Shown: piece after piece, positions 45,032-53,613 of the stretch
How the letters are laid out: the number at the start of each line of letters is the position of its first letter
Position numbering within the stretch: position 1 is the first letter of the stretch
Assembly (NCBI GenBank): GCA_900316475.1
Contig: ONDA01000015.1
Span: forward strand, 1-60,312
Length of the DNA: 60,312 nt
Origin: an uncultured Prevotellaceae bacterium
Lineage (GTDB): Bacteria; Bacteroidota; Bacteroidia; Bacteroidales; Bacteroidaceae
Reading direction: 5' to 3'
Program-made: the position numbers and the translations under genes
Notes under the pieces: generated by a model
Told to the model about the DNA's origin: nothing
Database searches by the model: none
What the model saw: only the letters and a program-made list of their open reading frames with translations

Positions 45032-46785
45032 TACTTCTTCCAGGTATCTTTCAGTCCTACAGTCTTGTTGAATACAGGTTTTTCAGGCGTCGAATCAGGG
45101 TCGACGTTGAAGTAGCCGATGCGCTGGAACTGCAGGTATGAGAGCGGTGCCATCGTTGTTGCAAAAGGCTCTATATAGCAGTTCTTCAGAACAGTCAGCG
45201 AGTTGGGATTAATGATCTGTTTCATAGCGGTGACGGCGTCGCATCCCTGAGTCTCGCGGATGTTAGCCATCTCGTCGCGGGGGTTCTCCACCTTCCAGAG
45301 ACGGTCGTAGAGGCGCACCTCGGCATGCACGGCGTTATGACAAGATACCCAGTGCAGCGTCTTCCCCTTGATTTTGCGGTCGGCTCCAGGCAAGCCGCTT
45401 CGTGTGTCTGCGTCATAGGTGCAGTAGATGGTGGTGACGTTGCCGTTCTCATCCTCGTCGTAAGGATGATCCTCGTTGCACTTGATGATATAGGCATTCT
45501 TCAGTCGCACCTCCTTGCCGGGAGCCAGTCTCATGAATTTTTTCTCAGCCTCCTTCTGGAAGTCGTCGCGCTCTATCCACAGTTCGCGGCTGAACTCTAC
45601 CTCATGGGTGCCGTCGGCCTCGTTCTCAGGGTTGTTCACGGCTGTCAGCATCTCTGTCTTGCCCTCGGGATAGTTGGTTATGACCACCTTTACGGGGTCG
45701 AGCACAGCAGCCACGCGCTGTGCCCTGCCATTCAGGTCGTCGCGAACGACACTCTCCAGCAGTGCCATATCGTTCAGTGCATCAAGCTTCGTGTAGCCTA
45801 TCTTGTCAATAAATTTGATGATGCTCTCGGGCGAGTAGCCGCGACGGCGCAGGCCGCAGATGGTGGGCATGCGTGGGTCGTCCCATCCGCTGACCATACC
45901 CTCGTTGACCATTGCCAACAGGTTACGCTTCGACATCAGTGTGTAGTTCAGATTAAGCTTGTTGAACTCTGTCTGTCGGGGGCGGTTGTCCTCGATGTTT
46001 TCCGTCTCGCCTTTCCACTCTTTCATCCACGTTACGAAGAGGTCATAGAGGGGACGGTGCTCGACAAACTCCAGCGTACACCATGAATGGGTGACGCCCT
46101 CCAAGTAGTCGCACTGTCCATGTGTGAAGTCGTACATAGGGTAGGCGTTCCACTTCGTTCCCGTCTTCACGTGCGGTATGTTAAGAACGCGATATATGAG
46201 CGGGTCGCGGAAGAGCATGTTGGGATGTGCCATATCTATCTTAGCGCGTAACACCATTGTTCCGGGCTCACACTTGCCGCTATTCATAAATTCAAACAGT
46301 TTGAGATTTTCCTCAACGGGACGTTCGCGGAAGGGCGAGTTAGTGCCTGGAACGGTTGTTGTACCTTTTTGCTGGGCAATCACTTCAGCGCTCTGCTCGT
46401 CGACGTAGGCGCGTCGCTGCTTAATGAGCCATACGGCAAAGTCCCACAACTGCTGGAAGTAGTCGCTAGCGTAGTAGACGTGATCCCACTTGAATCCCAT
46501 CCACTTGATGTCGTGCTCAATATTCTCAATGTACTCTGTGTCCTCCTTCACAGGGTTGGTATCATCGAAGCGGAGGTTGCACTGCCCGCCGTACTTCTTG
46601 GCAAGTCCGAAGTCGATGGCTATAGCTTTAGCGTGACCGATATGCAGGTAGCCGTTGGGCTCAGGTGGGAATCGTGTTTGGAATCGACCACCGTTCTTGC
46701 CTGCAGCTAGGTCGTCAATAACTTTCTGTTCAACGAAACTCACGGGCTTCTTTTCTCCTGCTTCTGTGGTATTTTTTTCTATCAT
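45031..46785 (-). CDS. glnS: Glutaminyl-tRNA synthetase
   Basis: 584 residues, class I synthetase charging tRNA-Gln. Class signatures: FPPEPNGYLHIGHAKAIAIDFG (HIGH) and LMSKRNL (KMSKS-type). FDDTNPVKEDTEYIENIEHDIKWMGFKWD and DDPRMPTICGLRRRGYSPESI identify GlnRS over GluRS. The C-terminal anticodon-binding barrels are complete. It leads a six-gene run glnS-TPR-dedA-manC-gmd-fcl. On its strand TATCTTTG at 46820-46813 supplies a -7 box. Confidence 0.97.
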   Translation of the reverse strand: MIEKNTTEAGEKKPVSFVEQKVIDDLAAGKNGGRFQTRFPPEPNGYLHIGHAKAIAIDFGLAKKYGGQCNLRFDDTNPVKEDTEYIENIEHDIKWMGFKWDHVYYASDYFQQLWDFAVWLIKQRRAYVDEQSAEVIAQQKGTTTVPGTNSPFRERPVEENLKLFEFMNSGKCEPGTMVLRAKIDMAHPNMLFRDPLIYRVLNIPHVKTGTKWNAYPMYDFTHGQCDYLEGVTHSWCTLEFVEHRPLYDLFVTWMKEWKGETENIEDNRPRQTEFNKLNLNYTLMSKRNLLAMVNEGMVSGWDDPRMPTICGLRRRGYSPESIIKFIDKIGYTKLDALNDMALLESVVRDDLNGRAQRVAAVLDPVKVVITNYPEGKTEMLTAVNNPENEADGTHEVEFSRELWIERDDFQKEAEKKFMRLAPGKEVRLKNAYIIKCNEDHPYDEDENGNVTTIYCTYDADTRSGLPGADRKIKGKTLHWVSCHNAVHAEVRLYDRLWKVENPRDEMANIRETQGCDAVTAMKQIINPNSLTVLKNCYIEPFATTMAPLSYLQFQRIGYFNVDPDSTPEKPVFNKTVGLKDTWKK

Positions 46786-47033
46786 TTTGGCTTTGTTTAT
46801 TTATAATAGGTGCAAAGATACAATTTATTTTGGAGATGGACGAAAAAAGAAGCGATTTTTTTTCTACGCAGCAGTTTTTTTAGCATGAGCCGTAGCATTC
46901 GAATGCGAAATGTTTATGAGTGAAACGAGGAGTGAAGTTAAATTTTCAACCTCGCGCGTACATAATTATTATATACTTGAATCCGTGTCTTTGTATAGTC
47001 TGTATAAAAATTAGCATATTTTTTAAAGAAAAT
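46786..47033. other. Intergenic region between glnS and an outer-membrane gene
   Basis: No gene seen. It holds the leftward glnS -7 box (46820-46813), an imperfect palindrome GTTAAATTTTCAAC near 46937-46950, and TCGCGCGTACATAA at 46952-46965, the inverse of a motif also found at 35560. The rest is AT-rich. Confidence 0.6.
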
Positions 47034-47064
47034 TTTGCTATTTAAAATAATATAACTATCTTTG
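47034..47064 (+). promoter_or_regulatory. Promoter of the outer-membrane protein gene
   Basis: TTTG (47034-47037), 19 bases, TATCTTTG (47057-47064): a full match to the Bacteroidota promoter. The ATG follows 44 bases later. Confidence 0.8.
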
Positions 47065-47108
47065 TAGTCAAAATGAACAATTAATGTCTAATAAAAACGA
47101 ATAAAACT

Positions 47109-47927
47109 ATGGATTCAAAAAACAAGCTATTCATGAAAATCACGTTCCTTATGTTGGCTATGACTACAGTATCCTTACCTTCAAAGGCCCAGAGTTTTGA
47201 GGGCGAGTATGGCTTTTTCGACCATCTCGGCGCGGGCGTCTCTCTGGGTACTGACGGTATTGGTATTGACCTAGCTACGCCCGTCACTGACTGGGCTGCT
47301 GTCCGTGCAGGAATCTCGTTCACGCCAGGGATTAAATACACAAAGTCCATTAGCATCAATGACGTAGACCTGTATGAAAATGTAGACATTGAGGCTAAGC
47401 TGAATATGTTTGACTTCAAGGTGCTGGCCGACTTCTATCCCTTTAAGACGAGCTCTTTCCATATCACGGCTGGTTTCTTTGTCGGAAATGAAAATGCCGT
47501 GAAAGTTACTAACTCTTCTCCGCTCATTAAGGATTCTGGCAAATATGGAAGGGTAGGTATCGTCTTAGGTGACTATCGCGTTACGACAGACGAAAGCGGA
47601 AAAATCGACGCTGACGTGAAGGTCAACAAGTTCAAACCATATATCGGCTTCGGCTTCGGACGCGCCATTCCCAAGAAGAGCCGGGTGGCTGTGTCGTGCG
47701 ACTTCGGTGTGAAGTTCTGGGGGACCCCTGGACTGGGTGTGTACACCTGCAAGAAGAAAGGAATCACTGACTTCACTGGGGCAGGCGTAGGCCTTTCATA
47801 CCATAAGTTCAGTTACGACGAATTAGGTCCTAACGACAATAAAGACTTTAAGGATGTCATCGAGATTGCCGAGAAGATTGTGGTCTATCCCGTGCTGAAC
47901 ATCCGCGTGGCAGGTCGTATATTCTAA
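47109..47927 (+). CDS. Putative outer-membrane beta-barrel protein
   Basis: 272 residues. A signal peptide (KITFLMLAMTTVSLPSKAQ) ends in KAQ, then alternating hydrophobic and polar strands and a C-terminal aromatic residue (VAGRIF), the usual signature of an outer-membrane barrel. GAGVSLGTDGIGIDLATPVTDWAAVRAGISFTPG and KPYIGFGFGRAIPKKSRVAVSCDFGVKFWG resemble Bacteroidales proteins annotated as 'outer membrane beta-barrel'. Ligand unknown. Either the ATG at 47109 or the one at 47133 may be used; both keep the signal peptide. The next gene, a lipoprotein, begins 30 bases later and is probably cotranscribed. Confidence 0.75.
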   Translation: MDSKNKLFMKITFLMLAMTTVSLPSKAQSFEGEYGFFDHLGAGVSLGTDGIGIDLATPVTDWAAVRAGISFTPGIKYTKSISINDVDLYENVDIEAKLNMFDFKVLADFYPFKTSSFHITAGFFVGNENAVKVTNSSPLIKDSGKYGRVGIVLGDYRVTTDESGKIDADVKVNKFKPYIGFGFGRAIPKKSRVAVSCDFGVKFWGTPGLGVYTCKKKGITDFTGAGVGLSYHKFSYDELGPNDNKDFKDVIEIAEKIVVYPVLNIRVAGRIF

Positions 47928-47957
47928 ATTATAAATCAATAAATTAACAATTACATT

Positions 47958-48956
47958 ATGAAAAAGAATTTCTTTTTTTTCGCTTTTGCTGCTGTAGCAG
48001 CAATTTCGCTGACGGCTTGCAGCAGCGACGACGACAGCAACGATGGTGGAAGCACTACTCCTACCGTGAATTTGCCCAGACCCGCCAATGCTGACAATGC
48101 AGCTGTGTATACATTCGCTGGCGGCGGCGTCACTTCCTCGACGACTGTCCAGGGCGAGGAGCACGCACCCGTACTGAACTCGCTTGAGGTGACTGAAAGC
48201 GAGCAGGTGCTTTTCCAGATAACGGAAGTTGACAACAGACCCTTCTATGTGATTGACCGTCCCACTGTTGTTGGTAATACATTTACCTTTAACAGCGATA
48301 AGGTTAAGGGAACTATTCAACGGATTGAAAGGGTGGCTGCTACGCGTCAAGGTATGGTCGAATATGCGTTGATACTCAGCCTTACGATATACCATGCTGG
48401 GAATCCGATTGAATTCAAGACTTCACCGGAGGGTGTACCGGCCACTAAGCAGCCAACACCGGCAGCATCTACAAATGATAATGCCATGACCTGTTTGGTA
48501 CGTACATGGAACATCCTGGGTGCTACGCTCGACCTGATTGACCTGAGCAAGAATGAGACCTACTACATGGAATTCGCCAGCAAGAACGGTATGTTCGACA
48601 TGCATGAGGTGCTTGTCGAGGCCAAGAAACGTGAGGTGTCATTCTCTGCCAAGGAAGAGGAAGACCTGACACGCAAGATTGTTAGCATCACTTTGACCCA
48701 GAGCAAGAATTTCGTCGTTGCCTACAACGAAGGTGCTGATGATGTGGCTACATGGAATTGGGCAAATACTGAGAAGACCGCCTTCACGATTAAGCTGAAG
48801 GAAGGCAGCTCGGGTAACAAGTTCATCAACGACGATACCCGCATAGAGACCGCTTTCAGCGGCAACATGTGCAACATGATGATGAAGATCAAGTTTGACG
48901 ACAACTCCAACAAGAAGTGGGATGCCTCACTGTTGCTGAAGTTGCAGTCGAATTAG
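47958..48956 (+). CDS. Lipoprotein of unknown function
   Basis: 332 residues. The leader MKKNFFFFAFAAVAAISLTACSSDDDSNDGG has a lipobox (LTAC) with Cys near residue 21, and the following Ser/Asp run matches the Bacteroidota lipoprotein export signal for surface display. The remainder is predicted mainly beta with no domain I recognise. Repeated phrases (VTESEQVLFQITEVDNRPFYVIDRPTVV and KRIVSITLTQSKNFVVAY-like stretch) suggest a two-part fold. It follows an outer-membrane barrel gene, so the two may work together at the cell surface. It converges with mltG with eight bases between. Confidence 0.7.
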   Translation: MKKNFFFFAFAAVAAISLTACSSDDDSNDGGSTTPTVNLPRPANADNAAVYTFAGGGVTSSTTVQGEEHAPVLNSLEVTESEQVLFQITEVDNRPFYVIDRPTVVGNTFTFNSDKVKGTIQRIERVAATRQGMVEYALILSLTIYHAGNPIEFKTSPEGVPATKQPTPAASTNDNAMTCLVRTWNILGATLDLIDLSKNETYYMEFASKNGMFDMHEVLVEAKKREVSFSAKEEEDLTRKIVSITLTQSKNFVVAYNEGADDVATWNWANTEKTAFTIKLKEGSSGNKFINDDTRIETAFSGNMCNMMMKIKFDDNSNKKWDASLLLKLQSN

Positions 48957-48963
48957 AATCTCT

Positions 48964-49989
48964 CTACTTGACACCCCGCTCGTTCAAGGCTTTGGCATAA
49001 CGGGCGGCGTTTCTCAAGTGCTCACTATAAGTGACAGCAAAGTTATGCGTCCCTGAGAAATCCTCTTTGGCGCACATATACAGGAAGTCGTGCTTGACAT
49101 AGTTCAGCACGGCTTCCATTCCTTTTATGGAAGCCACCTTGATGGGACCCGGCGGTAGACCGATGTTGCGGTAGGTGTTGTAAGGACTGTCGAAGAACAG
49201 CATGTCATGATAGATGCGGCGCAGCTCAAACTTCTGCAGCGCGAACTTCACCGTGGGGTCGGCCTGTAGCGGCATGTTCTGGTGCAGACGGTTCAGGTAC
49301 ATACCTGCTATCATCGGCTTCTCGGCGTTGTTGGCCGTCTCTTCGTCGATGATGCTGGCCAGCGTGGCCACCTCGTTGGGCGTCAGTCCTGCAGCCTCCG
49401 CCTTCTGGCGGCGCTCTTCGTTCCAGAAGGCATCGTGCTCCTTCACCATACGCTCCATCAGGTGATCCAGCGTCGTGTTCCAGTACACCTCGTAGGTGTT
49501 GGGCACAAACAGCGCGGCTATTGTCGCCGTATCGTAACCCCATCGCTGGCAGTAAGGATTGTCAATCAGTGCTTCTGCTATTTGAACAGAGTCCAACATC
49601 AGTTTCCTGCCAAGTGCCCCTGCCAGCTTCCTCATGGTGCGCGATTCCGGTATGGTGAGCATCACGGCCTCCTGCTGGCCGTTCTTCATCTTCCTCATAA
49701 CGGTCAGCACGCTCTCGCCGGGTTTTACGGCGTAGCGTCCCGTTCGTGGCTCTTTGGCATAGCTGGTGTGGCGAATCAGCGTGCTGAAGCCCGTCAGCCC
49801 GTGTTCTGAAGCCACGGGGTGCAGCTTGGTCAGCACGGAGTCTACCGTGTCGTCTTCGTCAACATACACGTACTCAGTCTGTTCAGAGGCAGAGAACGAA
49901 GTCAGGAAGAAATAGTAACCCAGTGTAACGATGCCTAACAGACATGTGGAAGCTGCAATTAGCAAGTATTTAGCATTGTTTATTTTCAT
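48964..49989 (-). CDS. mltG: Endolytic murein transglycosylase MltG (YceG-like)
   Basis: 341 residues. An N-terminal membrane helix (YLLIAASTCLLGIVTLGYYFFL) is followed by a LysM-like region (YAVKPGESVLTVMRKMKNGQ) and the catalytic domain. The active-site Glu is in LASIIDEETANNAEKPMIAGMYLNRL. QADPTVKFAL and SPYNTYRNIGLPPGPIKVASIKGMEAVL are the conserved substrate blocks. MltG cuts nascent glycan strands and sets their length. On its strand TACTTTTG at 50028-50021 is a likely -7 box, divergent from the gene at 50089. Confidence 0.94.
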   Translation of the reverse strand: MKINNAKYLLIAASTCLLGIVTLGYYFFLTSFSASEQTEYVYVDEDDTVDSVLTKLHPVASEHGLTGFSTLIRHTSYAKEPRTGRYAVKPGESVLTVMRKMKNGQQEAVMLTIPESRTMRKLAGALGRKLMLDSVQIAEALIDNPYCQRWGYDTATIAALFVPNTYEVYWNTTLDHLMERMVKEHDAFWNEERRQKAEAAGLTPNEVATLASIIDEETANNAEKPMIAGMYLNRLHQNMPLQADPTVKFALQKFELRRIYHDMLFFDSPYNTYRNIGLPPGPIKVASIKGMEAVLNYVKHDFLYMCAKEDFSGTHNFAVTYSEHLRNAARYAKALNERGVK

Positions 49990-50072
49990 GATGCTTTGTT
50001 GTTTTTATTTAAATCGGCTGCAAAAGTACATATTTTCTGTGAAAGAAAAGACTTTTTCTCAATTATTTTGTT

Positions 50073-50080
50073 TACCTTTG
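50073..50080 (+). promoter_or_regulatory. -7 element for the small membrane protein/OmpH unit
   Basis: TACCTTTG followed by CAGCCGAA and the ATG at 50089. The spacing implies a leader of only a few bases. No clear -33 TTTG. Confidence 0.5.
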
Positions 50081-50088
50081 CAGCCGAA

Positions 50089-50304
50089 ATGATTCAAACG
50101 GTTCTGATAAGTGGAGCGCTACTGGCTGTAGGCATGTGTCTGCTGCTGGTGAAAGTTCTGGGACGTAAGGACGGTGAGTTCGCGTCGCAGCATATACATG
50201 ATAGTGAGGCTATGAAGCAGCGCGGCATCCATTGTGTCATAGATCAGGATCGCGAGATGCGCTTGCAGAAGAAATTGAACATTAATAATAAAAAAGAGGA
50301 ATGA
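50089..50304 (+). CDS. Small membrane protein of unknown function
   Basis: 71 residues. One membrane helix (MIQTVLISGALLAVGMCLLLVKVLG), then a charged cytosolic or periplasmic tail with GEFASQHIHDSEAMKQRGIHCVIDQDREMRLQKK. Similar small proteins with an S.HI..S.AM..RGI.C...QD..A. pattern occur upstream of OmpH-like genes in Bacteroidales; none has a known function to my knowledge. Its stop overlaps the next start by four bases (ATGA). An upstream in-frame start at 49996 would lie before the predicted promoter and is not used. Confidence 0.75.
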   Translation: MIQTVLISGALLAVGMCLLLVKVLGRKDGEFASQHIHDSEAMKQRGIHCVIDQDREMRLQKKLNINNKKEE

Positions 50305-50921
50305 AAAAGATTTTTTTCAGTGTACTGGCCTTCGCTGCCGTGATGGCTTCGTGCAACAATGCAAGTCCTAAGATGGACGAGAAACCCCAGACTGCTGGAG
50401 CTGAGAGTGTATCGGGTATGAAGATAGCCTATATCGAGGTTGACTCGCTCATGACGCAGTATGACTTTGCCAAAGAGTACAGCGTCACCCTGCAGAAGAA
50501 GAGCAACAACGCCCGCAACACCTTGACACAGAAGGGAAATCAGTTGCAGGCAGCCGTCAATAACTTCCAGCAGAAATTGCAGAACAACGGGTTCCAGAGC
50601 CGTGAGCAGGCCGCCGGTGTGCAGTCGGCCATCGAGCGCCAGCAGCGCGACCTTCAGGAGTTGCAGGCACGCTTAGAGAATGAGTTAGCCAACGAGACAC
50701 AGAAGTTCAATACGGCTCTGCGCGACTCGCTGAACAATTTCCTGAATTCTTATAATAAGGACAAGAAGTACGACATGATTCTGTCGAAGTCGGGTGACAA
50801 CATTCTGTTTGCCAATAAGAAGTTCGACATCACACAGGACGTCATCAACGGCCTTAACAAGCGCTACAAGCCCGCTGCTTCTGCTGCAAAGAAGGACGAC
50901 AAGAAGGACGACAAGAAGTAA
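50301..50921 (+). CDS. OmpH/Skp family protein, lipoprotein form
   Basis: 206 residues. The leader MKKIFFSVLAFAAVMASCNNA has a lipobox-like MASC, so the protein is likely lipid-anchored, unlike the soluble Skp of Enterobacteria. KIAYIEVDSLMTQYDFAKEYS starts the OmpH domain; residues about 60-140 form a long coiled coil (NQLQAAVNNFQQKLQNNGFQSREQAAGVQSAIERQQRDLQELQARLE). The C-terminus is a Lys/Asp repeat (KKDDKKDDKK). Skp-type chaperones hold unfolded outer-membrane proteins in the periplasm. It is coupled to the small membrane-protein gene and followed by the helicase gene nine bases later. Confidence 0.85.
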   Translation: MKKIFFSVLAFAAVMASCNNASPKMDEKPQTAGAESVSGMKIAYIEVDSLMTQYDFAKEYSVTLQKKSNNARNTLTQKGNQLQAAVNNFQQKLQNNGFQSREQAAGVQSAIERQQRDLQELQARLENELANETQKFNTALRDSLNNFLNSYNKDKKYDMILSKSGDNILFANKKFDITQDVINGLNKRYKPAASAAKKDDKKDDKK

Positions 50922-50930
50922 CTGAGACGT

Positions 50931-52397
50931 ATGCTGGAGAAGCTGGGCATAACAGCGTTGAACGATATGCAACGCCAGGCGGGCGACGCCATTCTGCACA
51001 GTAGTCAGGACGTGGTGGTTCTCTCGCCTACAGGCACTGGCAAGACGCTGGCCTATCTGCTGCCTCTTGTGCAGCTGGTCGATGCACAGCAGGACATTCC
51101 CCAGGCACTGGTCATCGTTCCTGGCCGTGAGTTGGCCATGCAGTCCGACCGTGTGCTCAGGAGCATGGGCTGTGGTCTGAGGTCGGCTGCCTGCTATGGT
51201 GGCCGTACGGCGATGGACGAGCACCGGCGCTTGAGGGAGTTGAAACCCCAGATTATCTTTGGAACGCCAGGGCGGCTGAACGACCATTTGGATAAGGGTA
51301 ATATCAGCCCCTTCGGCATACGATATCTCGTCATCGACGAGTTCGACAAATGTCTTGAAATGGGATTCCACGACGAAATGGCCAGGCTGCTGAAGAAGCT
51401 GCCTGGCGTTCGTCGTCATATACTATTGTCGGCCACCGAGGGAGCCATTGACCATGGACCATTGACCATTGACCATTCTTGGAAACGCATCAATTTCCTT
51501 CATAAGAATTCTCCATCGTCAATGGTCCGCTCGGCTCTGCCGCTTGGCTCGTCCAAGAATGGTCAATGGTCAATGGTCAATGGTCAATGTTCAACGGTCA
51601 GCGAGCGCGTCAAGGCCTACGTGGTGAAGAGCCCTGTGAAGGACAAGCTGACAACGCTGCGCCAGTTACTCTGCGACTTCGGCTGCGAACAGAGTGTGGT
51701 TTTCCTCGGGTTCCGCGATGCCGTCGAGCGGGTGGGGGACTATCTGCGTCGCGAGGGCTTCGCCGTCAGCGTCTTCCACGGAGGCATGGAGCAGAAACAG
51801 CGTGAGGACGCTCTTTACAAGTTCTCCAACGGCTCGGCCAACGTCTTTGTAAGTACCGATCTGGGAAGTCGTGGACTCGACATTCCCGACGTTCAGAACA
51901 TCATCCACTACCACCTGCCGCTCCACGAACAGGAGCTGGTACACCGCGTAGGACGTACCGCCCGCTGGGACAAGCAGGGCAGGACGTTCTTCATCGTCGG
52001 TCCCGAGGAACAGCTGCCGGAGTTTGTCATTGACCATTTACCATTGACCATTGACCATTCACCATTCTTGGACGAGCCAAGCGGCAGAGCCGAGCGGACC
52101 GTTGACGATCGCGCAGCCAATGGTCAATGTTCAATGGTCAATGTTCAATGTCCACCCACTCCCCCAATGGCTACACTCTATATCGGTAAGGGCAAGAAAG
52201 ACAAAATCTCCAAGGGAGATATCGTCGGGTTCCTTTGTAAGAAAGGTGGCCTGCAGCCGTCAGAGATAGGCCGTATTGACGTGATGGAGCGCTATGCCTA
52301 TGTGGCAGTGAGCCGTCAGTGCTTCGCGCAGGTACTCCGTCTGACGCAAGGCGAGAAAATAAAAGGCATAAAGACCGTGATTGAGCCAGTAAAATGA
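50931..52397 (+). CDS. DEAD-box RNA helicase (DbpA type) with two in-frame repeat insertions
   Basis: 488 residues. Helicase motifs: Q-region LGITALNDMQRQA, I SPTGTGKT, Ia PGRELAMQ, Ib GTPGRL, II VIDEFDKC (DEFD, not DEAD), III LSAT, V STDLGSRGLDIP, VI HRVGRTAR. The C-terminus (ATLYIGKGKKDKISKGDIVGFL) is a DbpA RNA-binding domain, pointing to ribosome assembly. Two segments, residues about 172-224 and 366-408, are not helicase: they are translated copies of a heptamer-ended repeat element (IDHGPLTIDH and NGQCSMVN peptides). One lies between the two RecA-like domains, the other between domain two and the DbpA domain. Both keep the frame, so the protein is probably still made. The short intergenic distance suggests transcription with ompH. 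Confidence 0.9.
   Translation: MLEKLGITALNDMQRQAGDAILHSSQDVVVLSPTGTGKTLAYLLPLVQLVDAQQDIPQALVIVPGRELAMQSDRVLRSMGCGLRSAACYGGRTAMDEHRRLRELKPQIIFGTPGRLNDHLDKGNISPFGIRYLVIDEFDKCLEMGFHDEMARLLKKLPGVRRHILLSATEGAIDHGPLTIDHSWKRINFLHKNSPSSMVRSALPLGSSKNGQWSMVNGQCSTVSERVKAYVVKSPVKDKLTTLRQLLCDFGCEQSVVFLGFRDAVERVGDYLRREGFAVSVFHGGMEQKQREDALYKFSNGSANVFVSTDLGSRGLDIPDVQNIIHYHLPLHEQELVHRVGRTARWDKQGRTFFIVGPEEQLPEFVIDHLPLTIDHSPFLDEPSGRAERTVDDRAANGQCSMVNVQCPPTPPMATLYIGKGKKDKISKGDIVGFLCKKGGLQPSEIGRIDVMERYAYVAVSRQCFAQVLRLTQGEKIKGIKTVIEPVK
51445..51600. repeat. Heptamer-ended inverted repeat, ORF-less copy 1, inside the helicase gene
   Basis: The left arm has four ATTGACC-type units ending ATTCTTGG (51446-51482). The right arm starts CCAAGAAT and has five or six GGTCAAT/GTTCAAC units (51553-51599). 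The interior includes a 47-bp core (51516-51562) present inverted, with one mismatch, in the second copy at 52062-52108. The stretch AAACGCATCAATTTCCTT may be native helicase sequence, in which case this is two adjacent insertions. Confidence 0.85.
52028..52152. repeat. Heptamer-ended inverted repeat, ORF-less copy 2, inside the helicase gene
   Basis: CATTGACC-type units at the left (52028-52066) end in ATTCTTGG. A core with CGAGCCAAGCGGCAGAGCC follows, then GGTCAATGTTCAAT units to 52152. It is inverted relative to copy 1. It is translated in frame as a linker before the DbpA domain. Confidence 0.88.
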
Positions 52398-52457
52398 CAC
52401 CTTGACTTGACAAATTGAAAGGAAAACAGGGTCTTTTAGTTAATTATTGCTCAAATA

Positions 52458-52489
52458 TTTGGCCAATTCAAGAAAAAAGTGTAATTTCG
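52458..52489 (+). promoter_or_regulatory. Putative promoter of serC
   Basis: TTTG (52458-52461), 20 bases, TAATTTCG (52482-52489), a one-base departure from TAnnTTTG. A 57-base leader precedes the serC ATG at 52546. Confidence 0.55.
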
Positions 52490-52545
52490 CAGCGTTTTTC
52501 AAAATTAGAAAGCTTAAACCATCTAAAATAAACAATTATCAAACA

Positions 52546-53613
52546 ATGAAGAAGTACAACTTTAATGCCGGTCCGTCGATGCTTCCCCGCGAGGTTATCG
52601 AGGCAACCGCCAAACAGTGTCTTGATTTCAATGGCTCCGGTCTCTCACTCATGGAGATCAGCCACCGTGCTAAGGACTTCCAGCCCGTCGTCGACGAGGC
52701 AGTGGCTCTGGTGAAGGAGCTGCTCCAGGTGCCCGAGGGCTACTCAGTCATCTTCCTCGGTGGTGGTGCCTCCCTGGAGTTCTGCATGATTCCCTACAAC
52801 TTCCTCATCAAGAAGGCCGCCTATCTCAATACAGGTGTTTGGGCAAAGAAGGCCATGAAGGAAGCAAAGCTTTTCGGCGAGGTCGTTGAGGTGGCTTCTT
52901 CTGCCGACGCCAACTATACTTTCATCCCCAAGGACTGGACTGTTCCCGCTGATGCCGACTATCTGCACATCACGACGAACAACACCATCTACGGCACAGA
53001 AATCCGTAAGGACCTTGACGTGCCCGTTCGCCTGATTGCCGATATGTCGTCCGACATCTTCAGCCGTCCCATCGACGTCGCCAAGTACGATGCCATCTAC
53101 GCTGGTGCACAGAAGAATCTGGCTATGGCCGGTGTCACCATCGTCATCCTCAAGGAAGACGCACTGGGCAAGGCTCCACGCGAGATTCCCACGATGCTCG
53201 ACTACCGCACACACGTCGACAAGGGCTCTATGTTCAACACACCGCCCGTGGTGCCCATCTACTCGGCTCTCGAGAACCTCCGCTGGATTAAGAAGCAGGG
53301 TGGAGTAGAGGCTATGGACAAGCTGGCTCAGCAGCGTGCAGAGATTGTCTACGGCGAGATCGACCGCAACAAGATGTTCGTGGGTACCGCCAAGGAGGAA
53401 GATCGCTCGCTGATGAACATCTGCTTCGTGATGGCCGACGAGTACAAGGAACTTGAGAAAGACTTCCTCGACTTCGCCGTCTCGAAGGGAATGGTCGGCG
53501 TCAAGGGTCACCGCTCGGTCGGCGGCTTCCGCGCCAGCTGCTACAACGCCCAGACCATCGAAGGCGTCAACGCCCTCGTTGCCTGCATGAAGGAATTCGA
53601 GAGTAGTCATTGA
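52546..53613 (+). CDS. serC: Phosphoserine aminotransferase
   Basis: 355 residues, PLP enzyme of serine synthesis (3-phosphohydroxypyruvate to phosphoserine). Start [21 protein letters not shown] and [20 protein letters not shown] are typical. The PLP lysine is in [17 protein letters not shown]. The end [37 protein letters not shown] is normal, but the last residues SSH and the TGA stop are supplied by the first CATTGACC unit of the inserted repeat, so the native terminus has been replaced. A further open frame upstream to 52447 lacks conservation. serA follows after the inserted cassette. Confidence 0.95.
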   Translation: MKKYNFNAGPSMLPREVIEATAKQCLDFNGSGLSLMEISHRAKDFQPVVDEAVALVKELLQVPEGYSVIFLGGGASLEFCMIPYNFLIKKAAYLNTGVWAKKAMKEAKLFGEVVEVASSADANYTFIPKDWTVPADADYLHITTNNTIYGTEIRKDLDVPVRLIADMSSDIFSRPIDVAKYDAIYAGAQKNLAMAGVTIVILKEDALGKAPREIPTMLDYRTHVDKGSMFNTPPVVPIYSALENLRWIKKQGGVEAMDKLAQQRAEIVYGEIDRNKMFVGTAKEEDRSLMNICFVMADEYKELEKDFLDFAVSKGMVGVKGHRSVGGFRASCYNAQTIEGVNALVACMKEFESSH

